Of a stretch of 64,000 nt of DNA, positions 24,056 to 35,944 are shown piece by piece; the stretch's first letter is position 1, and every line of letters begins with the position of its first letter. A program made the translations under genes and the position numbers. Under the pieces are notes generated by a model. The model saw only the letters and a list, made by a program, of their open reading frames with translations. It was not told where the DNA came from and made no database searches. The DNA is from Piper betle (Eukaryota; Streptophyta; Magnoliopsida; Piperales; Piperaceae), in assembly GCA_033002965.1 (NCBI GenBank), contig JAURVB010013234.1, forward strand, positions 54,450 through 118,449. Reading direction: 5' to 3'.

Positions 24056-24545
24056 TGTAAGAACCGTGAAAATATGTGAAAATTTTTATTTCAAAACTTG
24101 AACCTAATTATTATGAAATATTATTTTCGATGAATGGATATGGTTGGTTATCAAGTAGACCGGTCACGGTTAATTATAAAGCCAAACCCTAACCTTAGAG
24201 AAGACGTAAGGCCAAACTCTGGCATTATGGAAGACGAACCCAACCTAGAGAATATGATTCATGAATGGATGATGGGGTAAGAGAATTTAATAAAGGGACT
24301 CGTTGAACCTAGGGAATACCTATACATGAATAGATGTGAGAATTTAATTGAGGAACTCATTGAAGCATATATATATAGGAGGAGGGGGTTAGGGAGGAAG
24401 GGCAGTCCACTCCTTCTTGCCTCCTCTCCGGTGCCTTTCCATTGTGGTGTCTTTGGGTGTTGAGATATTGTATGGTTGCAAATTAGATGGCAGATATGAA
24501 ATTCACGTTTGACTGTCAGAATGGAACGGACAGTCCATAAATAAA
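24056..24545 (+). mobile_element. Gypsy LTR fragment inserted in F gag
   Basis: TGTAAGAACCGTGAAAA at 24056 resembles the plus-orientation LTR start TGTAAAGACCGTG. The sequence to about 24410 matches the LTR segment with GAATTTAATNAAGGGACTCGTTGAACCTAGG, seen reversed at 33730-33890 and 46740-46890. It runs directly into a minisatellite. The right end of the LTR is missing. Confidence 0.55.
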
Positions 24546-25205
24546 TATCGGCCAATAGGGGGTACGGTGGTATGGACCCATTGGCTCAACCTAATAAGTG
24601 ATACGGTGGAATGGACCCATCGGCCAATAGGGGGTACGGTGGAATGGACCCATCAGCTCAACCTAATACAGTGGTACGGTGGAATGGACCAATCGGCCAA
24701 TAGGGGGGTACGGTGGAATGGACCCATCGGCTCAACCTAATAAGTGGTACGGTGGAATGGACCCATCGGCCAATAGGGGGGTACGGTGGAATGGACCCAT
24801 CGGGTCAACCTAATAAGGGGGTACGGTGGAATGGACCCATTGGCCAATAGGGGGGTACGGTGGAATGGACCCATCGACTCAACCTAATAAGTGGTACGGT
24901 GGAATGGACCCATCGGCCAATAGGGGGGTACGGTGGAATGGACCCATCGGCTCAACCTAATACAGTGGTACGGTGGAATGGACCCATCGGCCCAATAGGG
25001 GGTACGGTGGAATGGACCCATCGGCCAATAGGGGGCTACGGTGGAATGGACCCATCGGCCAATAGGGGGTTACGGTGGAATGGACCCATCGGCTCAACCT
25101 AATACAGTGGTACGGTGGAATGGACCCATCGGCCAATAGGGGGTACGGTGGAATGGACCAATCGGCTCAACATAATAAGTGGTACGGTGGAATGGAACTA
25201 ATTGG
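24546..25205. repeat. Dimeric minisatellite (GGTACGGTGGAATGGACCCAT)
   Basis: About 18 monomers share the core GGTACGGTGGAATGGACC. Two monomer types mostly alternate: about 34 bp ending CGGCCAATAGGGG, and about 39 bp ending CGGCTCAACCTAATAAGT or ..TACAGT. This gives a higher-order period near 73 bp. The array ends where H-family LTR sequence begins. The ORF at 24860-25102 is only a translation of the repeat. Confidence 0.9.
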
Positions 25206-27967
25206 CCAATAAGGGGAGGACGGGAAACGTCATCGTGGTGGCGATCGGAGGAGTCCGGCCTCTAGTCGATTGCAAAATGGTCGAGACTCAACCTGACATG
25301 CTCTACTGTATCATATATCAAACTATCATATGCATGGTTGGCATACTCAACCTCTATAACATGCTCATAAGGTCATCTAGGCCTCATACTCTTATTCTAA
25401 AATTTAGTCTGGCTTGTGCTCTGTAACGATCAGCCTTAATCGGCCCGGGTGTTGCTTAAAAGGTAAATGTTGTAAACATACTATTCATAAAAATAAATCA
25501 TAACACAGTAAATAAGTCTAGAAAATTTATAAATCATAAAAATAAACCATGTTCTAATAGCATGTGACCATACATAAAAATAAAGTCCCACAGTCTCTAA
25601 CCGTTTCCCATAGCCACATTTATAACACAAGAGAATAAAAGGAAGTCCAATTTATTATCAATTCACCAAACTTGGTTGGTAAAAGAACCACCGACCACAC
25701 TTTTAATCCTCAGTCCATAGCTGCTCACCTGCAAAAGCTATTCCGCATTAGTGATAAAACCACTAAGTCGCATAATTAAATTAAACAAGTCAATATAATC
25801 CCTATTTTCATTTCTCTAGCATTTCTTGAGACTTTTATTTGTTATGAACCTATGCTGAGGTCCATTTATGCTAGGAGTGATGGCCACCCCATCCAGCTCC
25901 AATCCCATGTATGCGCACACATGCTACATGGCCCACGGCCTGTAATTACCGATATTTGCCATTGACTCACCCTCTCAGTATCACAAGTGTATAATGAGCC
26001 ATCTTGCACCACTGCGCTTTGTCACACCTTTTAGCATGGGGGCAGGTATTCAATCTTTCAGGGGGTGCTACCCTGCATCGAATTGAGTCGACCTCGGTTG
26101 CGCTCAGCTCATGGTGGTCGGATATGAACTCAAGTCGACCAAGACTCCCACAAAGTAATTTAAAAGGGTGCGGCCCCATGTTGGACTAAGACAATTCCTT
26201 GACCCTAGTTGCACTCGGTGAACCTAGATAGTTCGTAACTAAACCCTTTGAATGAGAACATGTGGGCCTGCACCCTTTCAAATAATTATATGGACCTAGA
26301 TAGTTCGTAAGTGAACCTGCAACCGTGACCAATGATACTAATTTGAACGAGAACATAAAAGTATACATAAGTATAATTTTATTCGAGTAGAAATGCATGC
26401 AACTAAATGACTAATATATATATCATTATCAAAATTCGACAAAATAAAGCATTCAACATTCACAATCTTAAATATTAAATTATTCATGTGATATAATCAT
26501 GTAAGTCATACTTTACATTTTTAATTAATTATCTAAATCATAATTCACTCTTCACTAATGATAAATTAATTATTAACTTATAAACAAGTATTTAATTACT
26601 ATTATTAGTATATTTTCCTTTGAGATGATAATTACATAACCACAATCTTGATGATTTAGTTTATGATTTTAATCTTTAATCACTATCATTATTAATAGCA
26701 ATTTATTTGATTAAGTCGTTCAATTTAATTATTTAAAATGGTTTGTATTATCCTAATTAAAAAATATTACTAAATCAATTATTTTAAATTATTCAACTCA
26801 ATAAAGGTTTGAACTTTATTTATGTTCATTATTCCATTTAGGTTTAACGATTGTATTTTTTACACAATTATAGTTTAATAGCCCATTTTCCACCTTACTA
26901 ACTTGTTATTAAAATAATCACTTTATTTACCTAGTATTAAATTTAATATGGTAAAGGTGAAATCTTTATTTCATTAATCACTTACAACCATCATATTTAA
27001 ATTAATAGCTTCTAATACACGATTAATTTTAACAGTTTATCATTACCATATTTTTTATTACTCATGGTGATTCCGTACAATAATCAATTAGTTTAGCAAA
27101 TGTAACCCATAACCATAATAATAATAATTTGTTTTAGGATTTATTACGAGTTAGTATTATTTTTTAACTCGAGCTGCGTCGAGTGAAGTAATATTTACAA
27201 GTTTGCCATCTTCTTCCAGCCCAACGCTCTTCTCTTCTCCAACCCTTACCTTGGCACCAAACTAGATCACGACCTTCACTAACTGCTTCCCCAACAATCC
27301 AATTGATCAACCATATTGAGCATCCCAACACAGTGTCAACAACAAGATAAAATCAGCAAGCAAGGAAGCCTCAAGTTCGTGCTTTTACAGCAGCTATCCA
27401 AGGCGACACCATCCTACACCAAGGCGCACGACACATGGCCAACAGCACTGCCCGGAACGCTTCCCTTTTCCCCGCACGACAACCCACAACATCAAGGCAA
27501 GCACTGTGAGCATGCACAGCATGAGCCTTGGCCAATGAACTGGTATGGATGCCTAACTTGACAAGCACCGAAGGAATCCCCCACAGCGTTGCCCACTATC
27601 CCAATCCCATGCATAAAAATCATAAGACGCTAGGGACTGCAACTCAATTGTACTAAACCCAAACAATTACGCAGCATAGAACGTTGATGAAGCAACAGCA
27701 ATAGCAATGTGATCATGAATTGATGAAGCAGCAGAAAATTTGCATGGTGATCATGAAATGCATGCAAACTAAGAATAGGGAGATAGGAAGAATACCTAAG
27801 CAATGAGAAAGCCAGATCCAGTAAGGAATAGGAGAAGAAGATGAGAATGACGGCTAGAGTGAGGAAGATGCCCCTCATAAAAATGAAATGAAAATGACAG
27901 CTAGGGTATGGGAAAAAACCGCAACACCAGCATTTTATTTAACCGTAGAGAATAAAATATAATAATA

Positions 27968-28004
<37 letters not shown>

Positions 28005-28103
28005 TTCTCCAACACTTGATCTCACTCAAACTAACTCAATACTAACCTGGACAGAGTAAAACTACAATCGGGTAAAACCCTAACCCAAAAATGGGGTTTT
28101 ACA
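25206..28103 (-). mobile_element. LARD H2 left LTR remnant, split by solo gypsy LTR S3
   Basis: 25206-25422 aligns with the H2 right LTR at 51155-51260 and 51945-52065. About 28016-28103 aligns with 52070-52149, ending GGGGTTTTACA. Between them lies gypsy LTR S3. The outer start of the H LTR is missing, replaced by the minisatellite. The edge at 28103 is followed by a GGGGT purine stretch (minus strand), as expected for a polypurine tract. Confidence 0.6.
25423..28015 (-). mobile_element. Solo gypsy LTR S3 (minus)
   Basis: The LTR starts TGTAACGATCAGCC with the conserved CCGGGTGTTGCTTAAAAGG segment, and continues through the same LTR landmarks as S2 and F. Its end has decayed into an ATA microsatellite (about 27956-28004) without a clean TTTACA. 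Target duplications are imperfect (about TGCTC on the left, ATCTC on the right). The uninterrupted site is seen at 52060-52070. The ORF at 27316-27561 is a chance frame in the LTR. Confidence 0.7.
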
Positions 28104-31100
28104 ACCCCTCATGAAAATTCCATCCTTGAAATTTCATAGATAAACTGCAATTGGAGGACTCAACTAGAAATGCCATTGTGTTGACAAACTAGTAGCTCTC
28201 CCTCAAAAGCTAGCTGCACACGATCCAAACGTACAAACATGAATCTAGATCTCTGAATGCTGATGAAGCTCAATAGCTCCTTACTAATCTTGCTGGACAT
28301 ACTACATGTGCTCGAATCATCCAGCAAAGCAAGCCATACATGTAGAATCATTTGTTTGCATTGACCATACATGCTCAAATCATCTTGCTAGACTGACCAT
28401 GCATGTTCGAATTGTCTCGCTGGACTGATCATGCATGCTCGAGTTATCTCACTAGACTAACTCCTAGGGTCACTAGAAACTATGGAGAATGAAATGCAAT
28501 GAACTCAGTGGGAAAAACCTAAGCTCACCCCTAAGGGTTTACTAGGTAGTCGAGCAGGTACTCTAAAGTAGTGCAAGGTACTAATCTAAACTACATTAGG
28601 AAAAGCTATCTTGGTGCGAGGTATGCGACCTAACGTCTACCCATGTCTCCCTGATCCTTACCAATGTGATAGGTAAACTACGTTTACCCTCAGGGTAGTC
28701 TACTCTAGGTCCTACTGCTATACTAGGATGTCCTGCGAGTCCGGCTAGAATATGTGGGACTCTAGTACCAAGTAAAGGTAAATGCTAATGAGTTCTGTGT
28801 TTTAATGTCGCTGGTCTTGGTCAAACACTCAAGTGTCTTTGGAAAAGGAACTGAACTACTCACCAGGTCCTAGCTAACTGGGTCCCAAGTCAAATATCTA
28901 ACTATGTTCCATATCGGAGTAAGGATTGCTGCTATAACTCTATTGCGTACTATGACTCTCATAACTATTTATATAACCACTAACTGCTGCTAAAAAAGGC
29001 TCTCTGTTGTGGAATGGCGGCAAGAACAAATGTACATGTACAGCGTGTCTCAAGGAGTATAAAAACATACTTTGCATGGAACTATATGACCTGCATTTGG
29101 TCTGCGACATATGCGCTAGCCAATATCTACTCATCTGAACCATCTGGAAAACATATTGTAGGACCGATATATCTTGATGGGTAAGTGTAAAATACTCATG
29201 TGAAGGCTCAGCCTTGTCTGACATCTTTGGTCACATGGAAAGAGATTGGATCTCTCGCAAAAAACTAGTCACACTGCTCTAGGATCCCAAGTAGTATGTG
29301 TCACATCCTCTGTGGTCTGATATTAGGTCTGCTGGAAGAGTACATTAATATAAGAAAATCTTACTAGGTATGTATATCACTCTATCTATGGTGGTGTGAG
29401 TATCTCTGTTTGAGTTATAAGGGTAATGGAAAAACATTGTATAGGATATTGGGTGACTTAAAAAATGTAGGTAGGTCCATGGACATGTCTTCGAGATCAT
29501 CATGATTGGACACCGCCATGGGTGGCCAGCCTATGGAACAACCAATCAACAACGAGTCTACTAGACGACTCCTAAGTGGATCTACTTTAATCAATTAATA
29601 GTAGGCATGCGTTTATCAATACAGTAGTAGTCACACACTTCTAAACGGATGGGGTTCAACGACCCAAAGAACCACTATCTCTCCTTGAGTCCACGGGAAC
29701 TCATAATGAGGTTTGACATGTGTCTCATCTACTCTTTAGTGGTACGTGACCTGCCATCCCGTACTGATTTGTAGCATTAATCTTGACTTACATGACGACT
29801 ACAGCTATGGTAGACTCTCAAACAAAGCCATAAGTTAGGATGAGCATACAATGATGTGCTCCTATCTGGTCAACATGATCCGATTTGACTGATGTCCCTG
29901 TCTATGTTGCTCCCAAGATTGGGTGAAGTTGTCTTTAAACTGGTCTATCATCGGCTACCTACACTGTAAGGCCTAAACAGTACCACAAGGTACCTCATAT
30001 ACTCAGGGCAAATGCTAAATCCTATGTCAAAGGGTAAGAACCTAATTGTGTTGGCGAAGCACAAGCAAAACAACGTTTTCCTAATAGATGCTCCCTCACT
30101 AAACCCATCATCTATGCAAAAATTCTAATACAATTCGAACTCCCCTTGTTGGCTAGGCAAAATTCTCAATGTGTCAAACTGCATATCTGATCATTAGCTA
30201 ACAATCTCACCTTTGTGATCTTGGTTGTGGGTCACATGGATGTTATCACACTGACTGAATAATATGACGACTGTAGTTATCCCATTTGGATATCATACTA
30301 TCACATTCTCTAACTTTGTCCATGCACATCCATTTGATGACTATCACTAACATTGCCTAATGGTACCTATAAGACTGTCATTAACACTATCTTGCAATAC
30401 ACATCTGACCCAAGAATGTCAATTCAAGGCGATGATATACAAGATGGCTGGTGAAGTCAATCTTGTGCCATCACATCTAAATAATTCTATTGTGCCTAAG
30501 TTGCCTTTGTCTGGTTAATGTTACCACAACTGTATGTTGTCCTCAATCTTTGACCCAACTCTGCTCTCAATACTATGACATGTGGTCTCTATGCAAAGCT
30601 AAGAAAATCCTTAAGTAGTTGTCTCACCGTAGGGTGAGGTAACTACTTGGCCCTTACTTCCACTACAACTATTCACTTAGTCGGCGATAGTGCAATATAC
30701 AGACGGTGGTTGTGTATCACAGATGGTAGTAGTGCACATTCGGTTGGTGAAAGTGCATCACAGATGATGGTTGTGCTACTCGAATGGTGGTGGTATAACT
30801 CGAATAGTGGTTGTGCTACTTAGACGGTGGTTGTGCAACTTGGATGGTGGTTGTGCTACTTGGACGACAGTTGTGCTATCAAGGTGCTGAAGTCTGATCT
30901 TGATCATGTAAGTCGTGAACCCATTATTATTTCTGGCATGTCTTCCTCCATGTGTTTGTCTCATCAAAGTTAATTGCTACAACTCGACTTAGGCTATTCA
31001 ACCATGTGTGCCTAATCTGGTGGGGGTCTAGATCATAATGGTGATATCTACAATGGTGATTCATTGCTGAGAGTACACATGTTTCTTGAAATAAGGGATC

Positions 31101-32029
31101 ATTGCTTCTATAAAGAATGACCGGTTCTTAATAGCTATCACTGATCTGGCCCTATCAGATCGAGTGACATCCGGTCAACCATCTAAATCCGTAGTCAAAG
31201 GTAATCTCGCTCATTCTCAATTTGTTCATGCCTCTACGTGTTGAAGAGCAACTAATAATACTATTAAGATAGACATACACCAGAGGAAGAGGAGGAGGTG
31301 GTGAAGTGTCCACAAGACTATAGATCCACCTCACTACTCATCCTCATCCACTACTATCTCCTCGAAGTGGTCCATCTAAAGTCATCTATCCAAACGTTCA
31401 TCTCTGCTCCAAGTACTACGTGGCTCCACTATCATAACCACACCCTTCATCCACAAGGATCTATCTGAATGTCTATGTTCCCTACTGTAAACCTCAGACT
31501 ATGCCTAATGGATCTGTTAAGGCACTCAATGGTCCACACTCATATGCGATAAAACTATCTGATTATCTTCATACTCCAAGATCCCTACTGGTGTCATTTG
31601 TGATGACTCTGTCCACAATGTGCACCATGTCCTAAGGAAGGACTAATGTAGTGACATTGCGAAAGGCGGACAAGTATTACAATGTGGTTGCCAAATTTCT
31701 AGGTATTTCCAGTCACCATCTAACTCAACCTTTATAATTGAGCATGTGGGCACTCATAAGTTGTCTAAATATCTCGCATGGTAAAATGAATGACGTGCCT
31801 TTGAGCTTATCATGACATACTAGTGAGATCAATGTTGGCATCTACTGAAATTATGATTTCATATCCATCTCATAATTTCTATTATTGTAACATGCATTAC
31901 TAAGGTCTGACTGAGTAAAATTTGAAATACTAAAAAAATACTAAAAGAAATACTTGTCGGATTGGCTAAGGACAGCTTCACACACTTGGCTCAAAACAAA
32001 GGTCTTCCATCTCAATCAAGATACCAACT
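28104..32029 (-). mobile_element. LARD H2 interior, non-coding
   Basis: A stretch of about 3.9 kb without a frame longer than about 95 codons and without gag, protease, RT or integrase motifs. On the minus strand it begins next to an LTR ending TGTTACA with a primer-like TGGTATCTTGATTGAG (about 32007-32025), which resembles the initiator-Met site in its first seven bases. It ends in a purine tract before the other LTR. The size (LTR about 3 kb, interior about 4 kb, no genes) fits the LARD class of large non-autonomous elements. Confidence 0.7.
30690..30880. repeat. Minisatellite in H2 interior (GGTGGTTGTGCTACT)
   Basis: About eight degenerate units of 20-24 bp with the core GATGGTGGTTGTGCTACTTG. 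The H1 interior keeps only the first part (CGGCGGTAGTGCATAT) before gypsy F cuts it. Confidence 0.75.
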
Positions 32030-32516
32030 TGTAACACACCGATTTCGGTTCCCCTATGAACCAGATCAGAAATGTAATGATCGGGTCGAGTCATGTTTAA
32101 AGTTGTAGGTCGGTATGACTCGATCGATAAAATAGATCGAAACAACATTCTTGGATTCATGAGAATGGAAGACATTGTCAAATATTCATCAAAAAACATC
32201 AAATATAAATAAATGCAAGAAAGTAAATATTGCATTGAGCTCAAATGTGTGTAGCGTTTATCGGTCCTTCCACCAAAGTCAACTTAGGATTTACAAAACC
32301 TACATATATTCTATGAAAAACGTCAGGCATGAGTGTTACTAGTCCAAAAAATAACTAATACAATATGGCAAATGGGTATTCCATTTCCCATGAAAACTTA
32401 CGAAACATCAAGATTGCCTCACACTAGGCGGTAAGCAAACATACTTACGTAAATGTAGGCTCGCACGCATGGCTCATAATCATATTCATTGATACAACGC
32501 TTACGACCTCACATCT

Positions 32517-34216
32517 TGTAACGACCCGCCATTTTCACGATATTGTGGGCCTAGCTGGCTAGGTGTTACTCACAATTAAGTAAATATGACTAACATTTTT
32601 TATTTAACAAAAACATATATAAAGATCCCACAGTCTTGGACCGTTTCCCAGCAGCCACACTTATTTCTCAATTAAATAAAATAAAAGAGTCCTCATATTT
32701 ATTTTGCTCCATACTCTGGATGTCAATCACCTAATCTCGTATCTGCATACCTGCGGAGGCAATTTCGTGTTAATGATTACAACACTAAGTAGTATAATAG
32801 ATAAAACAAGACAAGTACATTCCACTATTTCCTTATGTTTATTTTAATATGCGGTGGAGTGATTCCGCTATACTCCAAAACAATGCGGAGGAGGTATCCG
32901 CTGTGATCCGCACACCCTGGCCGTAGCCTTTTTTGTGGGGAGGCTACCACTACCGTCTCCAGTGCCAGTGCCTCGCACACCCCAGCCGTAGCCTTTTTGT
33001 GGGGTAGCTATCACTGCACTCGGGTGATTGCTATGCCCCGTTTGTGGGGAAGCTCTCACTACCAATTCTAGTGCCAGTGCCTCGCACACCCCAGCCGTAG
33101 ACTTGTTATGGGGAGGCTATCACTGCACTCCAGTGCCAATGCCTTGCACACCCAGGCCGTAGCCTTTTTGTGGGGCGGCTATCACTGCACTCAGGTGATT
33201 GCTATGCCCCGTTTGTGGGGAAGCTCTCACTACCAATTCTAGTGCCAGTGCCTCACACACCCTGGCCGTAACCTTTTTATGGGGCAGCTATCACTGCACT
33301 CCAGTGCCAGTGCCTCACACACCCCGGCCGTAGCCTTTTTATGGGGCGGCTATCACTGCACTCCAGTGCGATGGAGGAATCGCTGTGCCTCACTCACCCC
33401 GGCCGTAGCCTTTTTATGGGGTGGCTATCACTACTCCAAAACAATGTCGATGCATTACAAAATTCACGTACATAACACGACCCAGTGTCGGACTGAGTCA
33501 ATTCATTGACCCCGGTTGCACTCGGTGCATGGTAGTCGAATCTGGGCTCAGGCCGACCTAGGCTACCAACAAGGAAAGTATGATGTTCTATCTATTATAC
33601 GTACCTGATTTGTGATTACGTCTGACTGTGACCCGTGAACCCTAATACAAGCCGAAGATGAGGGATGAAATACTCCCTCCTCCTGCATATATATACACTT
33701 TCAACCATTCCCTCTATTAAATTCTTATACCCCATCATCCATTGGTATTTCCTAGGTTCAACGACCCCTTCATTAAATTCTCACACCCCATCATCCATTG
33801 GTATTTCCTAGGTTCAACGACCCCTTCATTAAATTCTCACACCCCATCATCCATTGGTATTTCCTAGGTTCAACGACCCCTTCTCCTTTTATAAAGAATA
33901 AATGACGGCTAGGGTTTGTGGAAGCACCATTTCACCATAATTCCTTTAACCGGGTAATTGGGTAATTAACACGGTTCACTTAACCTTTTCACTCAACCTC
34001 TTAAATGGTATGGTTCACTTTACTAGTTTAAACGGTTAAATGGTATGGTTTACTTAACCGGGTAAAAATACTTAACCGGTTAACTAATACTTTCCACTTG
34101 ACCGGGTAATTAATAATTAACCGGGTAGAGGGTAAATAATTTACACAAATTCATGGATACCAACGTTCGATCCCACCGCGTCAAATATATATATATATAT
34201 ATTTCGGGTCTTTACA
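32517..34216 (-). repeat. Chromovirus A left (3') LTR, 1.7 kb
   Basis: + strand start TGTAACGACCCGCCA, end CGGGTCTTTACA. It contains a GC-rich tandem array (32880-33430), three 56-bp repeats with CCCATCATCCATTGGTATTT (33730-33890) and a TA run just before the end. It is followed not by the element interior but by 407 bp of duplicated host flank. Confidence 0.85.
32880..33430. repeat. GC-rich LTR minisatellite (CCCCGGCCGTAGCCTTTTT)
   Basis: Units of about 55-70 bp with the core CACACCCCGGCCGTAGCCTTTTTGTGGGG followed by GGCTATCACTGCACTC, interleaved with GATTGCTATGCCCCGTTTGTGGGG variants. Homologous arrays are at about 40860-41390 (element B LTR) and 45165-45530 (A 5' LTR), with different copy number. 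Confidence 0.85.
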
Positions 34217-34623
34217 CATCTTCTATATCACCCGCCATGGTACTCGAGTGGAAAAAGGTACAATTAAATTAGTGCCATAAATTCTGGAAATGTGCTGCAT
34301 TATGCAGTACCATCATACACCACACTACCTCATGGTTTGAAGGAGTACTAGTGCGGCCTATACATATCTTTGTACTACTCATTCTCTTATTCGTAAAATC
34401 TATAAAAATGTGCATATTTATATAATAGGATTAGGGAAGAAACATATATCATACATTTCTGAAGCTTAAATTCGAAAACCAGTGAGGGATCTCATTCTTG
34501 TAGTTTTATTAAACATGTGTAGAAAACACAACCAAATGGCCCGACATTGGAGGGATGTAATAAAACACCGCTGATGCTGTCCTATGTATAAAACACGATT
34601 GAACAGGACACGCAAGGAGTCAA
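34217..34623. repeat. Copied host flank (duplicate of 47247-47653)
   Basis: This 407-bp segment is nearly identical to 47247-47653, which is genuine H2 LTR sequence right of the A insertion, including the CATCT target copy. It ends at GTCAA, where it joins integrase coding sequence. The last three bases (CAA) are shared by both partners. It replaces the end of integrase, the 3' UTR and the purine tract of element A. Confidence 0.85.
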
Positions 34624-35944
34624 GATTTGAATCGGTTTTTCCTCGTAGGTTAAATCCAATTGTAGCTCTAAATCTGCAAAATTTGTGATAATGTGATTCT
34701 CATCTCGTACATATTTCTTTAGCATTGACAAATGAAAGACATTGTGTACACGATCAAGGCTTGGTGGTAATGCTAATCTATATGCACAACTTCCAATTCG
34801 ATCCAAAATTGGAAATGGTCCTATGAATCTTAGCTTCAACTTCCCTGATGTTCTAAATCTGATCACTCCCTTTTTAGGTGAGGTCTTAAGCTAGACGAAC
34901 TCCCCAACTTGGAATTCTAAGTCCTTCCTTCGAGTATCAGCATAACTTTTCTGCCGATCCTGAGCTGCCTTAAGCCTTTGCTGGATGAGTTGTACATTTT
35001 CAGCTGCTTCTCTCACCATCTCTGGCCCGACTATAACCATCTCTGTAGATTCCAACCAGCATGATGGAGATCGACAAGGCCTACCGTATAAGGCTTCAAA
35101 CAGTACCATTCCTATACTGGCTTGGTAAGAGTTATTATAGGTGAATTCAGCCAAGGCTAAGTGTTTCTCCCAATCTCCTCCCCAGTCGAGGATGCAAGCT
35201 CTCAACAAATCCTCCAAGGTTTGATTGGTCCTCTCACTTTGACCATCAGTTTGGGGGTGATATGCTGTACTTAACTTGATTTGGGTCCCCATAGCTTTTT
35301 GGAAAACTTCCCAAAAATGTGACGTGAATAGGGGATCTCTGTCAGAGACTATCTCCTTCGGAATTCCATGCAGCCTGACAATGTTATTTATGTACAGTTC
35401 TGCTAAGTATTCCGCAGTCCTTGTTGATTTTGTGGGGATAAAATGAGCTGCCTTAGTCAAACGGTCCACAACTACCCATATAGAGTCATGTCTCTTCAAA
35501 GTCCTGGGGAGTTTTGTAATAAAATCACATGTGACACGCTCCCATTTCCAGGTAGGTATCTCTAAAGGTTGTAATAATCGACAGGGTAGTTGATGTTGGG
35601 CTTTGATCAATTGGCACGTCTGACACTTGGAAACAAAATCCACCACATCCCTCTTCATTCCAACCCACCAGTAGGTTCGTTTCAAGTCCTGGTACATCTT
35701 CGTAACACCAGGGTGTATTGAGAACCTTGAACAATGAGCTTCTTCCAGAATATCTCGTTTTAATGCATCATTGTTGGGTACACACAATCTCCCTCTAAAT
35801 CTGATTACATTGTTGGAATCTGCTACAATGTTGGGATTTTTGTCCAACATTTCATTCAGCTTCTCATCTTCCATTTGTGTTAGCTTAACTCGGTCCACCA
35901 ATTCATTCGAGATAACCTGTTTTGCCAGTATTCCTGTCATTTGT
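34624..35944 (-). pseudogene. Chromovirus A integrase, broken
   Basis: The frame read from 35940 carries the HHCC zinc-binding domain (HPGVTKMYQ, then CQTCQ), the DDE catalytic core (WVVVDRLTKAAHF, VSDRDPLF and QSERTNQ) and the GPF/Y module (FIGPFPILDRIGSCAYRLALP, beyond the stop). A TAG stop replaces a Phe codon just after GEFV (about 34890). The closing chromodomain is lost where copied host flank begins at 34624. The upstream edge is cut by TRIM array 2. Element B keeps an integrase copy without this stop. Confidence 0.85.

Noticed and set aside
24860..25102. 80-codon open frame with repeating WNGPIG/EWTHRPIGG peptides
   Set aside because: It is only the translation of the GGTACGGTGGAATGG minisatellite; length variants between units shift the frame elsewhere in the array.
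32868..33509. Frames with CEALALELVVRASPQTGH repeated at 40785 and 45134
   Set aside because: The same peptide appears because the LTR is repeated three times; it is a translation of the GC-rich minisatellite and starts within an LTR.
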